A stretch of 25,618 nt of DNA from the IMG/VR virus record IMGVR_UViG_3300014720_000169, positions 1 through 25,618 of that record; one strand, 5' to 3'. The stretch is from a virus. The position numbers and the translations under genes are program-made. Under the pieces are notes generated by a model. The model did no database searches and was not told the origin of the DNA. It saw only the letters and a program-made list of their open reading frames with translations. Shown one piece after another: positions 1 through 8,981 of this stretch (position 1 is the first letter of the stretch; every line of letters starts with the position of its first letter).

Positions 1-3000
1 AAAGTTAAAGTAGAAAAGCTTTCTGCTAACACAACACTCGCTGAACTAGCTGACATGATTGCTGGAGATAAATTTTCTATTGATATTCCTAAGATTACAA
101 CAGAAGATTTTGTGGCGTTTAGAACAGCTACTGCAAAAAGTATATCAGAGATTAATAAGATTTCTGATGATGACTTTTTTACTTTGATGGATGATTATAA
201 AAGAACTCTTTCAACAATTAAGGCTGGTTTAAAAACAAACAATATAAAAGATTTACAAAAATTACTATTTGGAGATGATGAAAACAAAAAAGTATTAGCC
301 GAGTCTTTGGCAGATATAAGTAGTGCATTAAATCAAATTGATAAACTAAAACTTGCTGGAGCAACGGCTGTACAAATAGAAGAGCAAAAAACAATAGCTG
401 CTAACAGATTGGCTGAGAATCTTAACTCAATAGGTAATATCATTAAACTCTTAGAGGATTCTATAGTAAATGTTGATCCCAATAGTTTGTCATCTGATGA
501 CCAGAAAGCATTTATTGCTAAGTTAACATATGCTAATACGATTATTGCTTATGTAAATGAGTTATTTTTTAACACTCAAGACGCTATGAGAAATGCTGGT
601 GTCTCTGAAAAGTCTCCTGAGTGGCAAACAATAACTGAGTTTTTTGGTAAAGTGAACAACTTTGAAAGGATTATTAATCAAAAACAAATCAAAGTATTAT
701 CTGGGTTTACGTCTTCTATTGTAGAAGACATGCGTCAGTCTGTTATAGAAAAAGCAAAGAGAGATTTGAAAAAAGCTATTTCAGAAAATCCGTCTATAGG
801 GACTAAGATAGATAATGGCTTTGAGAAATTAACTGATAGTGATTTTACTGATGTTAATTCACGAGTTAGAACTCAGCTTGAAAACACTTACAATAGTTTA
901 AAGGATGACTATGAGGCATTGACTAAAGATGCTATGGAAAACATTCTTTCTGGTAATTATAAAGATAATGGTCGATTAAATGCTTTATTTGAAAGCTATA
1001 CTAATAACCAAAATCCTGTTGTTGGTTCATTTGCGGCCTTTTATAAACAGCAACAAGCCATGGCAGAAGCTAAAACCTCAAATGAAGTTGAAAAATTCAT
1101 GGCTGGCCTAAGACCCTTAGTAGAGGGTATGTCGCAGGAGGAGATAGCAAACATGGGTAAAGATTTTGTCTTTGAAGATAAAACGTTTACGATAAACAAT
1201 GACAACGAGGTAGAAGAAAGACTAGTTCTAACATATCTAAATAAGTTTAAAGATTATAGGTATGAGCTAAAAAAACGAGAGATAGCATATGAAAATGCTT
1301 CAAGGAAAGGCACTTTTGCAGAAAGATCAGCTGCATATGCTGACCTGCAGCAGTTCAAAAAAGATTATATGTGGCAAGAATTTGCTCAAGAGTATTATGA
1401 ACTAGATAGAATATATTTTGACGCGGGTCAGGTTGGTATTGATGCTCTTCTTGAAAAACAAGTTCTTTTAGACCAAATTAATTCAGCCCAGAGATCTGCA
1501 TTAACAGAAACTCAACTGTTTGATAAAAATGGTGAGATAGAAGCTCTTCAGCGAAGATACCGGCAGTTGTTTTCTATGACTTATGAGGATGGTATTACAC
1601 CTAAACAGGGTGATGATTTAGTTAAAACGGAATTACACCGTGCATACAGAGAAAAGTCAAACTCATTTGTTAATTACAATATTATTCCTGGCGCCTTTGA
1701 AAGAGCTTTGCGTAACTATTTAGATGAACTTGCTCTTACAGAAACACCTGGTACGCCTGAGTATTATGCTAAAAGAGATGAGTGGATTAGAATTAATTCT
1801 CAAATTGAATATACTGATGATTACTATGATGCTCGACGCGAGGCTATTCAGAATCTAAGAGATTTTTCAGAAACGTATTTATCAGATTCTGCTGAAGCAA
1901 AACTTATTGTTGATAACTATAATATCATATATAGTTTGCTTTCTGTATTTAGGGATACAGATAACCAGCCTGATGCTGAAGAGATAGGGGTTGATAGACT
2001 TAAAAATATTAAACGGTTACATGAAGAAATAGAAACTGCACGAGATAATATGCCTGGTGTAAATGGTTTGAGTAAAAATGAAAGGCTAGAGTTAAGTTCA
2101 TATTTTGACATTATAAATAGTGGTGCAGCATTGAATGTTTATGAACAGAGACAATTTGATAAGCTTTTAGCAAAACAGAAATCTGGGGGATTAAGCAAAG
2201 CTCTTACTACAGAATATAAAAGGTTAATAGCAGCAGTTTCTGAATTAACTGATAAGGCACCTACTACGCAGTATTTAGATAAAATGAATTACTGGTTAAA
2301 TGATGTTTTAAATCTAGGTTTACCGGAAATTACAGAGGAAAATGCTGATGAGTATCTGGACTATGATAAAATGTATGATTATCTAAAGTTAGATACTAAT
2401 TTTAAACAGTGGTTTGAAGATAATCACTATATAAAAGAGTACTACGACAAAGATCTTGACGAAATTGTATATGTGTACAAAAGAATATCTGCTTGGGAAG
2501 TTGCTAGACCCGCAGATGAAAAATATTTTAAAGAGACAAAACTCAATATTATTGATGAAGCAACTGGGCAACCAATGGTAATTAAAAGAGTTCCTAAAGC
2601 AAGATTCAAGAAGCGCTCTGTAAAGGATGAATTTAGGTTGGTAAAGGAAAATGAAGATCCTGCAAAGTATGTTGGTATTTATTATGACAACAGAGGAAAA
2701 TATTTACCGCGTGATTATAAACCCGGGGATCCTAATAGTGCTAAATCTGATTTGTTAATAAATCAAGACTATGAAAAACTAAGAATCAGCGATCCAAAAA
2801 AGTTTGCTATTCTAGAATATTTTAAAGCCCAACAACTTAAAGAAGAAGAAAAAGTTAATCAAAACTATGCTAAACTATATCTTGATATGCCTAGATATGG
2901 TTTAAAGAAAGGTATTGAAGATGTCAAAAACAAATCTAAGACTTTTAAACAGAATCTTAGAGGTATAAAAAATACGCTAAGTCGCAAAAAATTAGATGAT

Positions 3001-4806
3001 GATGTTAGCGCAGAATTAATGGCTGAAGAAGGTTTGAATATTGATGCAAATTTAGCATTTGTAGACACGGATATTTTAGGTAATACTAGGGAAGTTATCC
3101 CTATTGGTGGGATGACAGCTTTTAAAAATGATCGTGTTTCTAAAGATGTTGTTCGTGGTCATATAAAAAGGATGATTGACATTGCTAAGTTTAATGTTTT
3201 ACAAGAAACGGCTCCTGTAGCAAAAGCTTTTATGGAAACATTAAACAATAATCAGCCAAAAGATATGAATGCTATTGATAGAAGAATAGCTAGAACAACT
3301 GGTAAACTTCAATTCACCAAGTCTAAATCTGATTCAAATGTTGCTGGTGATGCCATGGCTTATTTTTATGAAAGAGAATATCTTGGTAAAGCTCGTGGAG
3401 AGGAAATAGATCCAGTAATAGATAAAATGGTAAAAGGTTTAATGAAACAAGTATCTTTTGGATACTTTGCATTAGACATAGCATCTGCTGCTAAAAACTA
3501 TTTTTCACAGTTGATTCAAAACGGTATTGAAACAGCAGGAGGAGAATATATTAATGCACAATCGTTGGCTGCTGGTAAGGCAATGGCATATGCACATGTT
3601 ACTAAGAACTTGTTCCAAAGATTAGATAGAAACACAAAAGATTTGTCTTCTCAAATGATTCTGGCATTTGACCCTGTTCAAGATCGTTATAAAGACGATT
3701 TTGCTGATTCTTACACAAACTCTTTGTGGAATGAGCTTGCTAGTCTTAAGCTTTTTATGGCGCCTCGTAGATTTTTGGAAAGAGAAAGTGTTCTAGAGTT
3801 ATTCTTTGGTATGATGCATAAGAAACTTATTGAACAGACTTTACCAGATGGTAGAACTAAAATAATGATTCGTTATTCAGATGCATTTGAGGTTAACGCT
3901 GACGGAGAAATGATATTAAAACCAGGCGTAGACCAAAAATATGCAGTTGGTGGTAGTGAATTTGCTAAGTTTAGAATTATTGTTCAAGAGAAAGCAAACT
4001 TGTTATATGGTACTTATGCGAAGTTTGATCAGCCTATGGCTAGCAAATACTTTGCATATCGTTTAGCTAGTTTTTTAAGAAGGTATTTTACATCAATGTT
4101 CTTAAACAGATGGGCATTTAGATTAGAAAAAGGTGGTAGTTTACTTAAAGCATCTACTTATAAGTATCGCTACAACTGGGCTCTTAATGAAATGACTAGA
4201 GGTTATTACATAGATAGTATGATTGCTTTAGTAAAAACTTTTAAAACTGTTGGTATGTACATACCATACATGTCTAAATCAGAAGCAGTAGCAATTAGAA
4301 AAACACTTTATGATTTTATGGTTGCAACACTGCTGGCTATTTTGCCTAAGTTGTTGTTTGGATATGAATCTGGTGATGATGACAGATTTGAAAAACTTAG
4401 AGCTTTATCTGGGCCTTTAGGTAGTGATAATTTTGAAATTGATGGTTGGTTAGCACAACATTCTATTTATCAAATGAAAGCTGTATTTGGAGAAACTACT
4501 ACTTTTATACCGGTACCTGGTTTAGGTGAAGCAGAAGTTTTAGATATGGTAACTATAAGTAACGTATTACTAGGTCGAGGAATAGGTAATTATACAACAT
4601 TATTTTTAGATTTGTTATACATTTCTGTAGGAGATGATCGAGCTGTTTACAAACGAGATATGGGGCCGTTTTCTTGGCAAGAAAAAGGAGATTATAAAAT
4701 TTACAACCATATGGGTAAAATGGTAGGTATTAAAGGTAAATTCTGGGATCCTGTGCTTGCTATTAAAGCTCAGGAAACTGTTGAAGCAATGGGTCAATCA
4801 AGATAA
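1..4806 (+). CDS. C-terminal part of a giant phage protein, probably virion-associated (5' end outside window)
   Basis: The frame is open from the first base of the window to the stop at 4806 (about 1601 residues seen), with no break before the first ATG at 55, so the gene starts upstream. The protein is Lys/Asp/Glu-rich and looks mostly helical over its first two thirds, with many runs compatible with coiled coil. The last third (from about 3100) is less charged and contains a hydrophobic stretch near 4309-4356 (VATLLAILPKLLFG), which could be a membrane or packing helix. I see no polymerase or peptidase motif in the visible part. Proteins over 1500 residues at the end of the rightward block are typical of crAss-like phages, where they include the virion RNA polymerase and ejected cargo proteins. 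The role is inferred from size, position and composition only. It could be the tail of the vRNAP polyprotein or a separate cargo protein. Confidence 0.72.
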   Translation, partial: KVKVEKLSANTTLAELADMIAGDKFSIDIPKITTEDFVAFRTATAKSISEINKISDDDFFTLMDDYKRTLSTIKAGLKTNNIKDLQKLLFGDDENKKVLAESLADISSALNQIDKLKLAGATAVQIEEQKTIAANRLAENLNSIGNIIKLLEDSIVNVDPNSLSSDDQKAFIAKLTYANTIIAYVNELFFNTQDAMRNAGVSEKSPEWQTITEFFGKVNNFERIINQKQIKVLSGFTSSIVEDMRQSVIEKAKRDLKKAISENPSIGTKIDNGFEKLTDSDFTDVNSRVRTQLENTYNSLKDDYEALTKDAMENILSGNYKDNGRLNALFESYTNNQNPVVGSFAAFYKQQQAMAEAKTSNEVEKFMAGLRPLVEGMSQEEIANMGKDFVFEDKTFTINNDNEVEERLVLTYLNKFKDYRYELKKREIAYENASRKGTFAERSAAYADLQQFKKDYMWQEFAQEYYELDRIYFDAGQVGIDALLEKQVLLDQINSAQRSALTETQLFDKNGEIEALQRRYRQLFSMTYEDGITPKQGDDLVKTELHRAYREKSNSFVNYNIIPGAFERALRNYLDELALTETPGTPEYYAKRDEWIRINSQIEYTDDYYDARREAIQNLRDFSETYLSDSAEAKLIVDNYNIIYSLLSVFRDTDNQPDAEEIGVDRLKNIKRLHEEIETARDNMPGVNGLSKNERLELSSYFDIINSGAALNVYEQRQFDKLLAKQKSGGLSKALTTEYKRLIAAVSELTDKAPTTQYLDKMNYWLNDVLNLGLPEITEENADEYLDYDKMYDYLKLDTNFKQWFEDNHYIKEYYDKDLDEIVYVYKRISAWEVARPADEKYFKETKLNIIDEATGQPMVIKRVPKARFKKRSVKDEFRLVKENEDPAKYVGIYYDNRGKYLPRDYKPGDPNSAKSDLLINQDYEKLRISDPKKFAILEYFKAQQLKEEEKVNQNYAKLYLDMPRYGLKKGIEDVKNKSKTFKQNLRGIKNTLSRKKLDDDVSAELMAEEGLNIDANLAFVDTDILGNTREVIPIGGMTAFKNDRVSKDVVRGHIKRMIDIAKFNVLQETAPVAKAFMETLNNNQPKDMNAIDRRIARTTGKLQFTKSKSDSNVAGDAMAYFYEREYLGKARGEEIDPVIDKMVKGLMKQVSFGYFALDIASAAKNYFSQLIQNGIETAGGEYINAQSLAAGKAMAYAHVTKNLFQRLDRNTKDLSSQMILAFDPVQDRYKDDFADSYTNSLWNELASLKLFMAPRRFLERESVLELFFGMMHKKLIEQTLPDGRTKIMIRYSDAFEVNADGEMILKPGVDQKYAVGGSEFAKFRIIVQEKANLLYGTYAKFDQPMASKYFAYRLASFLRRYFTSMFLNRWAFRLEKGGSLLKASTYKYRYNWALNEMTRGYYIDSMIALVKTFKTVGMYIPYMSKSEAVAIRKTLYDFMVATLLAILPKLLFGYESGDDDRFEKLRALSGPLGSDNFEIDGWLAQHSIYQMKAVFGETTTFIPVPGLGEAEVLDMVTISNVLLGRGIGNYTTLFLDLLYISVGDDRAVYKRDMGPFSWQEKGDYKIYNHMGKMVGIKGKFWDPVLAIKAQETVEAMGQSR

Positions 4807-4809
4807 ATC

Positions 4810-5070
4810 ATGCAAGAACACTGGGATAAAATCAGACAGAAACTTTTTGAGCTTACTGATTGTAAGCTCAGTTTAGAAGAGGCTAAAGAACTAGACCAAA
4901 AAAGTATGATGTGGAATAAACTCAATCATAAAATGAGTATTCTACAAAGAATTGAGTGGTCAGTATGGACAGATGAGTATCTACAAAAAAACTCTCCTGA
5001 ACATTGGGAACAAAAAAAAGCAGTAGCTGAAATGTGTATAGCCTTCTATTGTCGAGAAATCGACGGTTAA
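4810..5070 (+). CDS. Small hypothetical protein, last gene of rightward block
   Basis: This ORF encodes 86 residues and starts three bases after the stop of the giant gene, so it is very likely co-transcribed and translationally coupled. The protein is rich in charged residues and in Trp (five, including two close together in EWSVW) and appears fully helical. It has one Cys pair near the end and no signal peptide or membrane segment. It is followed within a few bases by a strong hairpin terminator, marking the end of the rightward transcription unit. I do not recognise the family. By position it could be a small virion or late protein. Confidence 0.7.
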   Translation: MQEHWDKIRQKLFELTDCKLSLEEAKELDQKSMMWNKLNHKMSILQRIEWSVWTDEYLQKNSPEHWEQKKAVAEMCIAFYCREIDG

Positions 5071-5073
5071 AAA

Positions 5074-5098
5074 AAAGGGGGGTATAAAACCCCCCTTT
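5074..5098. terminator. Bidirectional rho-independent terminator between convergent blocks
   Basis: A perfect 9-bp stem (AAAGGGGGG paired with CCCCCCTTT) with a 7-base loop lies between the + strand stop at 5070 and the - strand stop at 5121. On the - strand the hairpin runs into eight T residues. On the + strand it ends in TTTAATT. It can therefore stop transcription from both sides and insulates the two blocks. Confidence 0.9.
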
Positions 5099-5120
5099 AA
5101 TTCATTTAAACTTTAAATCT

Positions 5121-5441
5121 TTAACTTTCAAAATCATCTATGTTAAGTGCTTCGCCGGCACCAATTAGATCAAACACGTCGTACTTCTCTCTAATCAATA
5201 GATTAATTAGTCTACCAATTGTGTAGATATTACCTTCAATATAGATTTCAGGTAAAGATTTGTGCATGTGTTCAGTAACATTTTTAACAGTATCTTCAGT
5301 AAACACCTGATCTGTTGTTGTTAAGAACTCGCGAGCATGTTCTTCTGTAAAGTTCTTCATAGGAATCAGATAAGGTTTACCATCCCGGTAAACCAAATCT
5401 GTGTAAAGGTTTTTAACCTCTTCTAATTTAACTATGTTCAT
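5121..5441 (-). CDS. Hypothetical protein, distal gene of leftward block
   Basis: This ORF encodes 106 residues starting at the ATG at 5441. An upstream in-frame extension is possible, but it would lie wholly inside the preceding MazG-like gene, so I chose the start that overlaps that gene's end by only 14 bases. The product is acidic, with a predicted beta-rich N-terminal third (DLVYRDGKPYLIPMKNF) followed by helices, and ends in an acidic tail. There is no transmembrane segment or known motif. It is the last gene before the bidirectional terminator. The function is unknown. Its coupling to the nucleotide-metabolism gene upstream is the only contextual hint. Confidence 0.65.
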   Translation of the reverse strand: MNIVKLEEVKNLYTDLVYRDGKPYLIPMKNFTEEHAREFLTTTDQVFTEDTVKNVTEHMHKSLPEIYIEGNIYTIGRLINLLIREKYDVFDLIGAGEALNIDDFES

Positions 5442-5820
5442 TGTCAAAAAATTGTTGAATGTTTGGTTTTTGATAATTAGACCCCTTGAGTATTTTACCA
5501 TCTTCGCGCAGAATAGGTAGTCCACTCTCAGAGAGTTTAGTCATATTACTTCTGTGTATCTCATCAAATACTTTTTTAATGACATCCTGCATGCCGTGCT
5601 TTATAATGGTACCTAGCAGTATATAAAGCTGATCACCTAAAGCATCAGCAATTTCTGCTAAGTTCTTATCGCCGCACGCAACAAGATACTCTCTGTTTTC
5701 TTCCTGCATTAGCATATAGCGAAGAGTAACTTCATCCATGGTAATGTTTGTAGGAATCATTGAATAGGGTTGTCTAAAGCATTGATGAAACTCAATGACT
5801 TTGAAGATCTCGTTCTGCAT
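5428..5820 (-). CDS. MazG-like nucleotide pyrophosphohydrolase
   Basis: This 130-residue protein has the all-alpha NTP pyrophosphatase (MazG/PRA-PH) layout. A first acidic helix carries EENRE at about residues 40-44. A second carries EIADALGDQLY with E56, D59 and D63 as the expected Mg-binding residues. These are followed by GTIIKHG and the family-typical tail SNMTKL ... DGKILKGSNYQKPNI. Such enzymes hydrolyse nucleoside triphosphates to the monophosphate plus pyrophosphate. In phages they are thought to cleanse the nucleotide pool or alter alarmone levels. The start overlaps the end of the upstream gene by 29 bases, and the end overlaps the next gene by 14 bases, indicating one polycistronic unit. 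The exact substrate cannot be told from sequence. Confidence 0.85.
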   Translation of the reverse strand: MQNEIFKVIEFHQCFRQPYSMIPTNITMDEVTLRYMLMQEENREYLVACGDKNLAEIADALGDQLYILLGTIIKHGMQDVIKKVFDEIHRSNMTKLSESGLPILREDGKILKGSNYQKPNIQQFFDNEHS

Positions 5821-6472
5821 ATTCTTCTGGGATTAAATCGTTTGAAATGTGTTCAAAAATACCATTTTCTTTCCAGTTCTCACCATAAAAACCATAACAA
5901 GAATCTACAAATTCTAGGTGTTTATGTCCTTTATTACATGTTTCTACTTTGTATAGCTTAAACCCATATACATCACCCGTCAGATACTGATCATATTGTA
6001 GAACTTCATCTTCTAGAACATTTTCAACTTTGATTAATGTGTCTAGGTTGGTATTACCGTATTCTTTTAAGATTTTATCTGTTGAACAATATATATAACC
6101 CACCTGACCAGAATCCCATCTACAGCTAAAAGAGCTTGTGCTCATTGTAATACCGCCATGATCATAAAGATATAAGGGTAATATTACAAAGTCTTCTCTT
6201 GACTTAATCCAGTCTTCAAGTTGCTCTTCATCATCATAGATTTCTTCAAACATATCGAGATCATTTATAATTTCAGTTATTCCTAAACTAGTTGCAATAT
6301 GTTGTAAACATTCAAGTTTGCTTTTGTAGTGAACATCTCCAAGATTATAGCAACGATGTACGCATATCATAGTTCCTAGATTATCCCAGTTTCTTGGTGA
6401 ATCTGGGTCTTCATCATGAACTATGTGAAGTTCATGATTATCATTAAGTTTTATAATTTCTACTGGTTTCAT
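5792..6472 (-). CDS. Conserved phage protein of unknown function (WDSGQVG motif)
   Basis: This ORF encodes 226 residues. Its ATG shares a base with the DNA polymerase stop codon (TAATG), so translation is coupled. Two blocks look like a family I recognise from many phages and plasmids without a proven function. The first is an N-terminal DPDSPRNWDNLGTM segment at about residues 22-35. The second is a central LYDHGGITMSTSSF segment followed by RWDSGQVGYIY at about residues 102-128. The protein is acidic and has no signal peptide or membrane segment, so it should be cytoplasmic. The absolutely regular aromatic/Gly core suggests a compact alpha/beta fold. Placement between polymerase and MazG suggests a role early in infection, but I will not assign one. 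Confidence 0.78.
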   Translation of the reverse strand: MKPVEIIKLNDNHELHIVHDEDPDSPRNWDNLGTMICVHRCYNLGDVHYKSKLECLQHIATSLGITEIINDLDMFEEIYDDEEQLEDWIKSREDFVILPLYLYDHGGITMSTSSFSCRWDSGQVGYIYCSTDKILKEYGNTNLDTLIKVENVLEDEVLQYDQYLTGDVYGFKLYKVETCNKGHKHLEFVDSCYGFYGENWKENGIFEHISNDLIPEEYAERDLQSH

Positions 6473-8463
6473 TAGAATAGTTTTAGTTGTTTAAATTTTG
6501 ACTCTTTTAGTTTGCTAATCTCCTGATTAGCTTTAGTTACATAGTATTTGATATTTATATCATACTCTTCAAACTTTTTGTTTTCAAACTTTACGAATAC
6601 AGTTTGTAGCCACGGGCCACTTTCTAATTGTATCTCTCTGCCGTCTGTGTAATTGAACTTTATGATCTTACAACCTTTGTTACTTACATAATATCTAAGA
6701 GTGTTTTGAACTTTTTCTTTTGATACTTTACCGTTTATAACACATGTTTGATAAAACTCCCAGTCTCCTTTGATCTTTACGCCGGCACAAAACTCAAAAA
6801 TATCTTTACAATCGTTAATAGTTTGTTCTACACTGATATCAAATACCAGTTTATTGTAGATAGCTTTGCGGATTATTAGATAACTCTTGTTCTTATGAAG
6901 CGGAAGTTCATGAAACTCAAATCTACCCTTGCATTTTACTGGTTGGTAATAGAACTTGCCGTTTTGTTCGCGATGTGGAAAATGTGGGTTGTCTGCTAGT
7001 ATCTCAGAAAGCTCATCTTGAGAGCATTCCTTTTCTCTGTTTAGGGCAATATAGTTGTTTACGTCGCCAAGGAAAATCTTGGAATACTGGTCATGTTCTA
7101 GTTCTAGCTGTGTGATAGTCTCCCATTTTTTACAAACTTCCATGTACTTATTATAAGCACTTTCAGGAATCATTGTTTCTAGACCATCTGTGTTTTGCAT
7201 AATGGGTATTGCCTCGGGAATAGCCTCACAAATCATCTCATAGAGCATCATTAGTGTAAGCTGACCATTCATAGTAATACGCATAGTAAACTCAGGGTCA
7301 TAAAGAAAACTATTCTCCTCATTACTTAGACCATATGTGCTGTTTAGAATAATCTTGTACACATAGTTCTTCGGGTCTTTTTTAGGAATTTTCCTACGCT
7401 CATCGAAGAACCATTCATACTGCTCACAAAATACATCTTTAGGTATATGCGCAGGAGACCATTTGTTTCTAATTGCCAAGTTTGGATAAAAGCTGGTAAC
7501 GTCAGAGGTCATAATTATCATACCATCTCCAGCCGTGTATTCACCGCTTTTATTAGAGCCATGCACGCCGCCAAAACCAAAATCTGTTTGTACACCCCGG
7601 TACATAATATGGTACTCAAAAGCACCTTTGGTATTCTTGGGGTCAATAACTAAACTCTTGAACTTCTTGTGTAATCTTTGAAACTCGGGTCTCTCAAACT
7701 GTATATAATCTAGTAGTATCTTAGAGATCTCAATAGACTTTCTAACAGTTTTGTATTTCTTGAGCTCATACTTTGGCACTTTAAGTTTCTTAGACAGAAA
7801 CAGCAGAAACAAATCTTTAGAAATCTTGGGCTCGGATGCTGAATACAAGGATATCTTATATTCCAAGCTTAGTTTGTTTCTTAGATTTACCTGGTTTCTA
7901 CAAAGAAATAAAATGGCTTTGGTAGATTTTACGTCGTTGATACAATAGCTAACAATCTCACTGATAATATCTATACTATTAACCTCGAGTGTGTGTGGGT
8001 GAGGCATGTCTTGTATATTATGCCAGTCCATAGAATACTGAATCCATTTTAGACTAGAGCGTTTTGCAGCATTATCCCAATGGTTCATTTTAAACAGGTC
8101 AAGCTGTTTAATTTTCATGTTCCATTCGTTGTAATCTGCGAATCCACCTTCGTCTCGCTGTTCAATTATTCTTTGCGCCTCGACATACACTTCTCTAGCA
8201 ACAGCATCAGCTGAAATCTCCAATAGTCTATCAGCATGTTTAAGAAAATATTCAGTTATCTGAGCGTCAAATGCTAGACCATTAAATGACACATGACGTT
8301 CATTTCTTTTGATGTTACCATCTAAGAACTCTAGAAACTTAGTTAAATCATTTCGTAGTTGGTGTATAACAAAGATATGCTGTTGTTCAGTGTTGATATC
8401 TTCAAATACGGCCACAAAAAGATTTTGCATAGTTTCATAGTCCATTACATATCCATATGCCAT
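6472..8463 (-). CDS. Family B DNA polymerase with 3'-5' exonuclease domain
   Basis: I start this 663-residue protein at the ATG at 8463. A longer in-frame start would place the first codons inside the terminator hairpin just upstream. The exonuclease domain shows Exo I (D8-Y-E10), Exo II (N61...D66) and Exo III (Y173-CIN-D177). The polymerase domain shows motif A DVTSFYPN (D321), motif B KIILNSTYG (370-378) and motif C QNTDG (D426), where the usual DTD is NTD. At this length it is a compact, phage-type replicative polymerase. It should copy the genome together with the primase, helicase and SSB encoded upstream in the same strand block. The TAATG junction couples it to the next gene. Family assignment is firm; processivity or protein priming cannot be judged. 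Confidence 0.9.
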   Translation of the reverse strand: MAYGYVMDYETMQNLFVAVFEDINTEQQHIFVIHQLRNDLTKFLEFLDGNIKRNERHVSFNGLAFDAQITEYFLKHADRLLEISADAVAREVYVEAQRIIEQRDEGGFADYNEWNMKIKQLDLFKMNHWDNAAKRSSLKWIQYSMDWHNIQDMPHPHTLEVNSIDIISEIVSYCINDVKSTKAILFLCRNQVNLRNKLSLEYKISLYSASEPKISKDLFLLFLSKKLKVPKYELKKYKTVRKSIEISKILLDYIQFERPEFQRLHKKFKSLVIDPKNTKGAFEYHIMYRGVQTDFGFGGVHGSNKSGEYTAGDGMIIMTSDVTSFYPNLAIRNKWSPAHIPKDVFCEQYEWFFDERRKIPKKDPKNYVYKIILNSTYGLSNEENSFLYDPEFTMRITMNGQLTLMMLYEMICEAIPEAIPIMQNTDGLETMIPESAYNKYMEVCKKWETITQLELEHDQYSKIFLGDVNNYIALNREKECSQDELSEILADNPHFPHREQNGKFYYQPVKCKGRFEFHELPLHKNKSYLIIRKAIYNKLVFDISVEQTINDCKDIFEFCAGVKIKGDWEFYQTCVINGKVSKEKVQNTLRYYVSNKGCKIIKFNYTDGREIQLESGPWLQTVFVKFENKKFEEYDINIKYYVTKANQEISKLKESKFKQLKLF

Positions 8464-8480
8464 AACCTTAATTTTTGAAT

Positions 8481-8512
8481 TAAAACAGAAAAGCCGGGGT
8501 GTTACCCCCGGC
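8481..8512 (-). terminator. Rho-independent terminator after the 140-residue gene, just before the polymerase gene
   Basis: Read on the - strand, GCCGGGG and CCCCGGC form a 7-bp GC stem (8493-8512) with a 6-base loop, followed by TTTTCTGTTTTA. The polymerase ATG lies only about 18 bases further on, so this hairpin sits in the polymerase gene's leader and should reduce read-through into it. Confidence 0.88.
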
Positions 8513-8539
8513 AATCTGTCACCAATTAACCCGTTAGGA

Positions 8540-8962
8540 TTACTTTTTAGAGATTTTTATCTCTGGAGCCTTTGTTGTTGCTGGCGCCATAATATTATAG
8601 AAAACCTCTTTAACATCTTCTGGATTAGAAGCGTGCATGTTTAAAATATTAAGCATTGCTGTTTCGTCGTCAATATAATACTCTTGAAAAGTTTCAATTG
8701 TTTTACGCTCCTCCATTACATTTTTACCACTAGGACGCTTAGTAACCTTCAACATTTTGGGGTCACCATTGTCATCAAGCCGTGGTAGCATATGCAATGT
8801 TTGTTTAGATACCTTAGAGATAACAACTAAAATCTTGCTCTCAGGGTCTAAGATACATTCTACAAATGGACAATCTATTGTCGCAGGAATCATTTTAAGT
8901 GTTGGCTTACCATTCCATGTAGATTTAATGGCAAGCATTGTTGGTTTTATTGATGTGCTCAT
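8540..8962 (-). CDS. Hypothetical protein followed by a strong terminator
   Basis: This ORF encodes 140 residues. The N-terminal half is predicted beta-rich (LAIKSTWNGKPTLKMIPATIDCPFVECILDP, seen in shorter overlapping stretches), and the middle is basic. The tail ends in a Lys-rich stretch with Thr/Ala. The C-terminal third (EYYIDDETAMLNILNMHASNPEDVKEVF) looks helical and acidic. No catalytic or metal-binding motif is visible. The gene is preceded by an A/T-rich leader without Shine-Dalgarno and followed by a strong terminator. This pattern often marks an abundantly made small protein, such as a nucleic-acid-binding accessory factor. That last point is inference; the family is not recognised. 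Confidence 0.7.
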   Translation of the reverse strand: MSTSIKPTMLAIKSTWNGKPTLKMIPATIDCPFVECILDPESKILVVISKVSKQTLHMLPRLDDNGDPKMLKVTKRPSGKNVMEERKTIETFQEYYIDDETAMLNILNMHASNPEDVKEVFYNIMAPATTKAPEIKISKK

Positions 8963-8981
8963 AATTTAATTTTGGTTCAAA

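Noticed and set aside
1917-4797. Several 60-67-residue - strand ORFs within the giant gene
   Set aside because: All lie antisense to a continuous long frame. They are short and hydrophobic as expected for chance antisense ORFs in AT-rich DNA.
5770-5961. 63-residue + strand ORF over the MazG-like region
   Set aside because: It is antisense to two well-supported genes and has no domain features.
6472-8463. Intein in the DNA polymerase
   Set aside because: Motifs A, B and C are closely spaced without an inserted block, and no Cys/Ser-start and HN-end pattern is seen.
8464-8514. Upstream start for the DNA polymerase adding 17 residues
   Set aside because: These codons lie in the terminator hairpin and its T-run, and the ATG at 8463 places the Exo I motif at residue 8, as expected for a compact phage polymerase.
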